Assembly (NCBI GenBank): GCA_031273985.1
Contig: JAISQV010000230.1
Coordinates: 1-13,794, forward strand
Direction of reading: 5' to 3'
DNA: 13,794 nucleotides
Origin: Spirochaetaceae bacterium
GTDB taxonomy: Bacteria > Spirochaetota > Spirochaetia > Treponematales > Breznakiellaceae
The notes under the pieces were generated by a model, which made no database searches, had not been told where the DNA came from, and saw nothing but the letters and a program-made list of their open reading frames with translations. Each line of letters opens with the position of its first letter. The first letter of the stretch is position 1. Made by a program: the position numbers and the translations under genes. Below, piece by piece: positions 13,610-13,794 of this stretch.

Positions 13610-13794
13610 TGCCTCATTGAAAATCTAACCCCACGGGGGTCATGCCTCATCTTAAAAATCTAACCCAAAATAAACACGGCCGCCCGCCATACTAGCCCAG
13701 GCGGAGGCTCCAAGTGGGGTTAGACATGAAGACGAGACAGGCGCTTACGAACGAGACCGCGAAGCGGTACCGCAACGCCGGGCGGAAGGGCAAG
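13610..13794 (+). mobile_element. Left end of an insertion sequence (partial)
   Basis: The end region carries an imperfect direct repeat: TGCCTCAT (13610 and 13643) followed each time by AAAATCTAACCC (13620 and 13655). An inverted copy of the core, GGGGTTAGA (13716-13724), lies directly before the transposase ATG. TCTAACCCC (13624-13632) can pair with it over nine bases. The exact terminus and target duplication cannot be set because the other end lies outside the window. Confidence 0.65.
13726..13794 (+). CDS. Transposase (integrase-core type), N-terminal fragment
   Basis: Only the first 23 codons are in the window, beginning MKTRQALTNETAKRYR and continuing in frame to the last base. From memory this resembles the N terminus of integrase-catalytic-domain (DDE) transposases that occur repeatedly in Treponema and other genomes, where an L-T-x-E-x-x-K-R-Y-R helix opens the DNA-binding part. 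No ribosome site at ideal spacing is seen; GGGG (13716-13719) lies in the inverted repeat just upstream. The fragment is too short to assign a family firmly. Confidence 0.65.
   Translation, partial: MKTRQALTNETAKRYRNAGRKGK

Overview
The window looks like a spirochaete chromosome segment, most likely a GC-rich, termite-gut-type Treponema. This is an inference: it rests on the gene mix (tail of glmS, MtaA/UroD-like methyltransferases, GLUG-repeat lipoprotein, an insertion-sequence transposase of a type I associate with these genomes) and on AT-rich promoters and strong Shine-Dalgarno sites in a GC-rich background. No rRNA, tRNA or CRISPR array was seen.

Layout. Bases 1-119 are the end of glmS (+). 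202-1734 (+) is an unrecognised protein with a Pro/Ala heptad linker. 1867-2982 (+) and 3079-4089 (-) are two convergent uroporphyrinogen-decarboxylase-family proteins that carry the HxC motif of corrinoid-linked methyltransferases, not true heme enzymes. On the minus strand follow a PucR/CdaR-type regulator (5906-4320) with its own promoter and, upstream of it, a GPH/MelB-type sugar:cation symporter (7625-6141) closed by a clear intrinsic terminator. The symporter has a long hairpin-rich 5' region with a four-codon ORF. Next on the minus strand is an HTH-cupin regulator (10556-10002) followed by an acyl-CoA synthetase (9939-8224). A DJ-1/YajL-type gene (10745-11311, +) is divergent from the regulator. 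11312-11707 is non-coding, with a possible toxin-antitoxin remnant.

The right end is the most interesting part. A GLUG-repeat lipoprotein gene (13114-11708, -) is preceded by a consensus promoter (13599-13572), a well-formed cobalamin riboswitch aptamer (13564-13398), a terminator-like hairpin (13366-13334) and about 220 nt more leader. An insertion sequence begins immediately upstream of that promoter; only the first 23 codons of its transposase are in the window.

Working together: the two methyltransferase-like proteins, the symporter with its regulator, and a B12-sensing leader fit corrinoid-dependent methyl-group metabolism plus substrate import and surface exposure. No corrinoid protein gene is present here, so the link is an inference. 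A 16-bp-arm palindrome occurs twice (4131-4167 and 9967-10003) with identical arms and different loops, which points to a dispersed repeat family in this genome.
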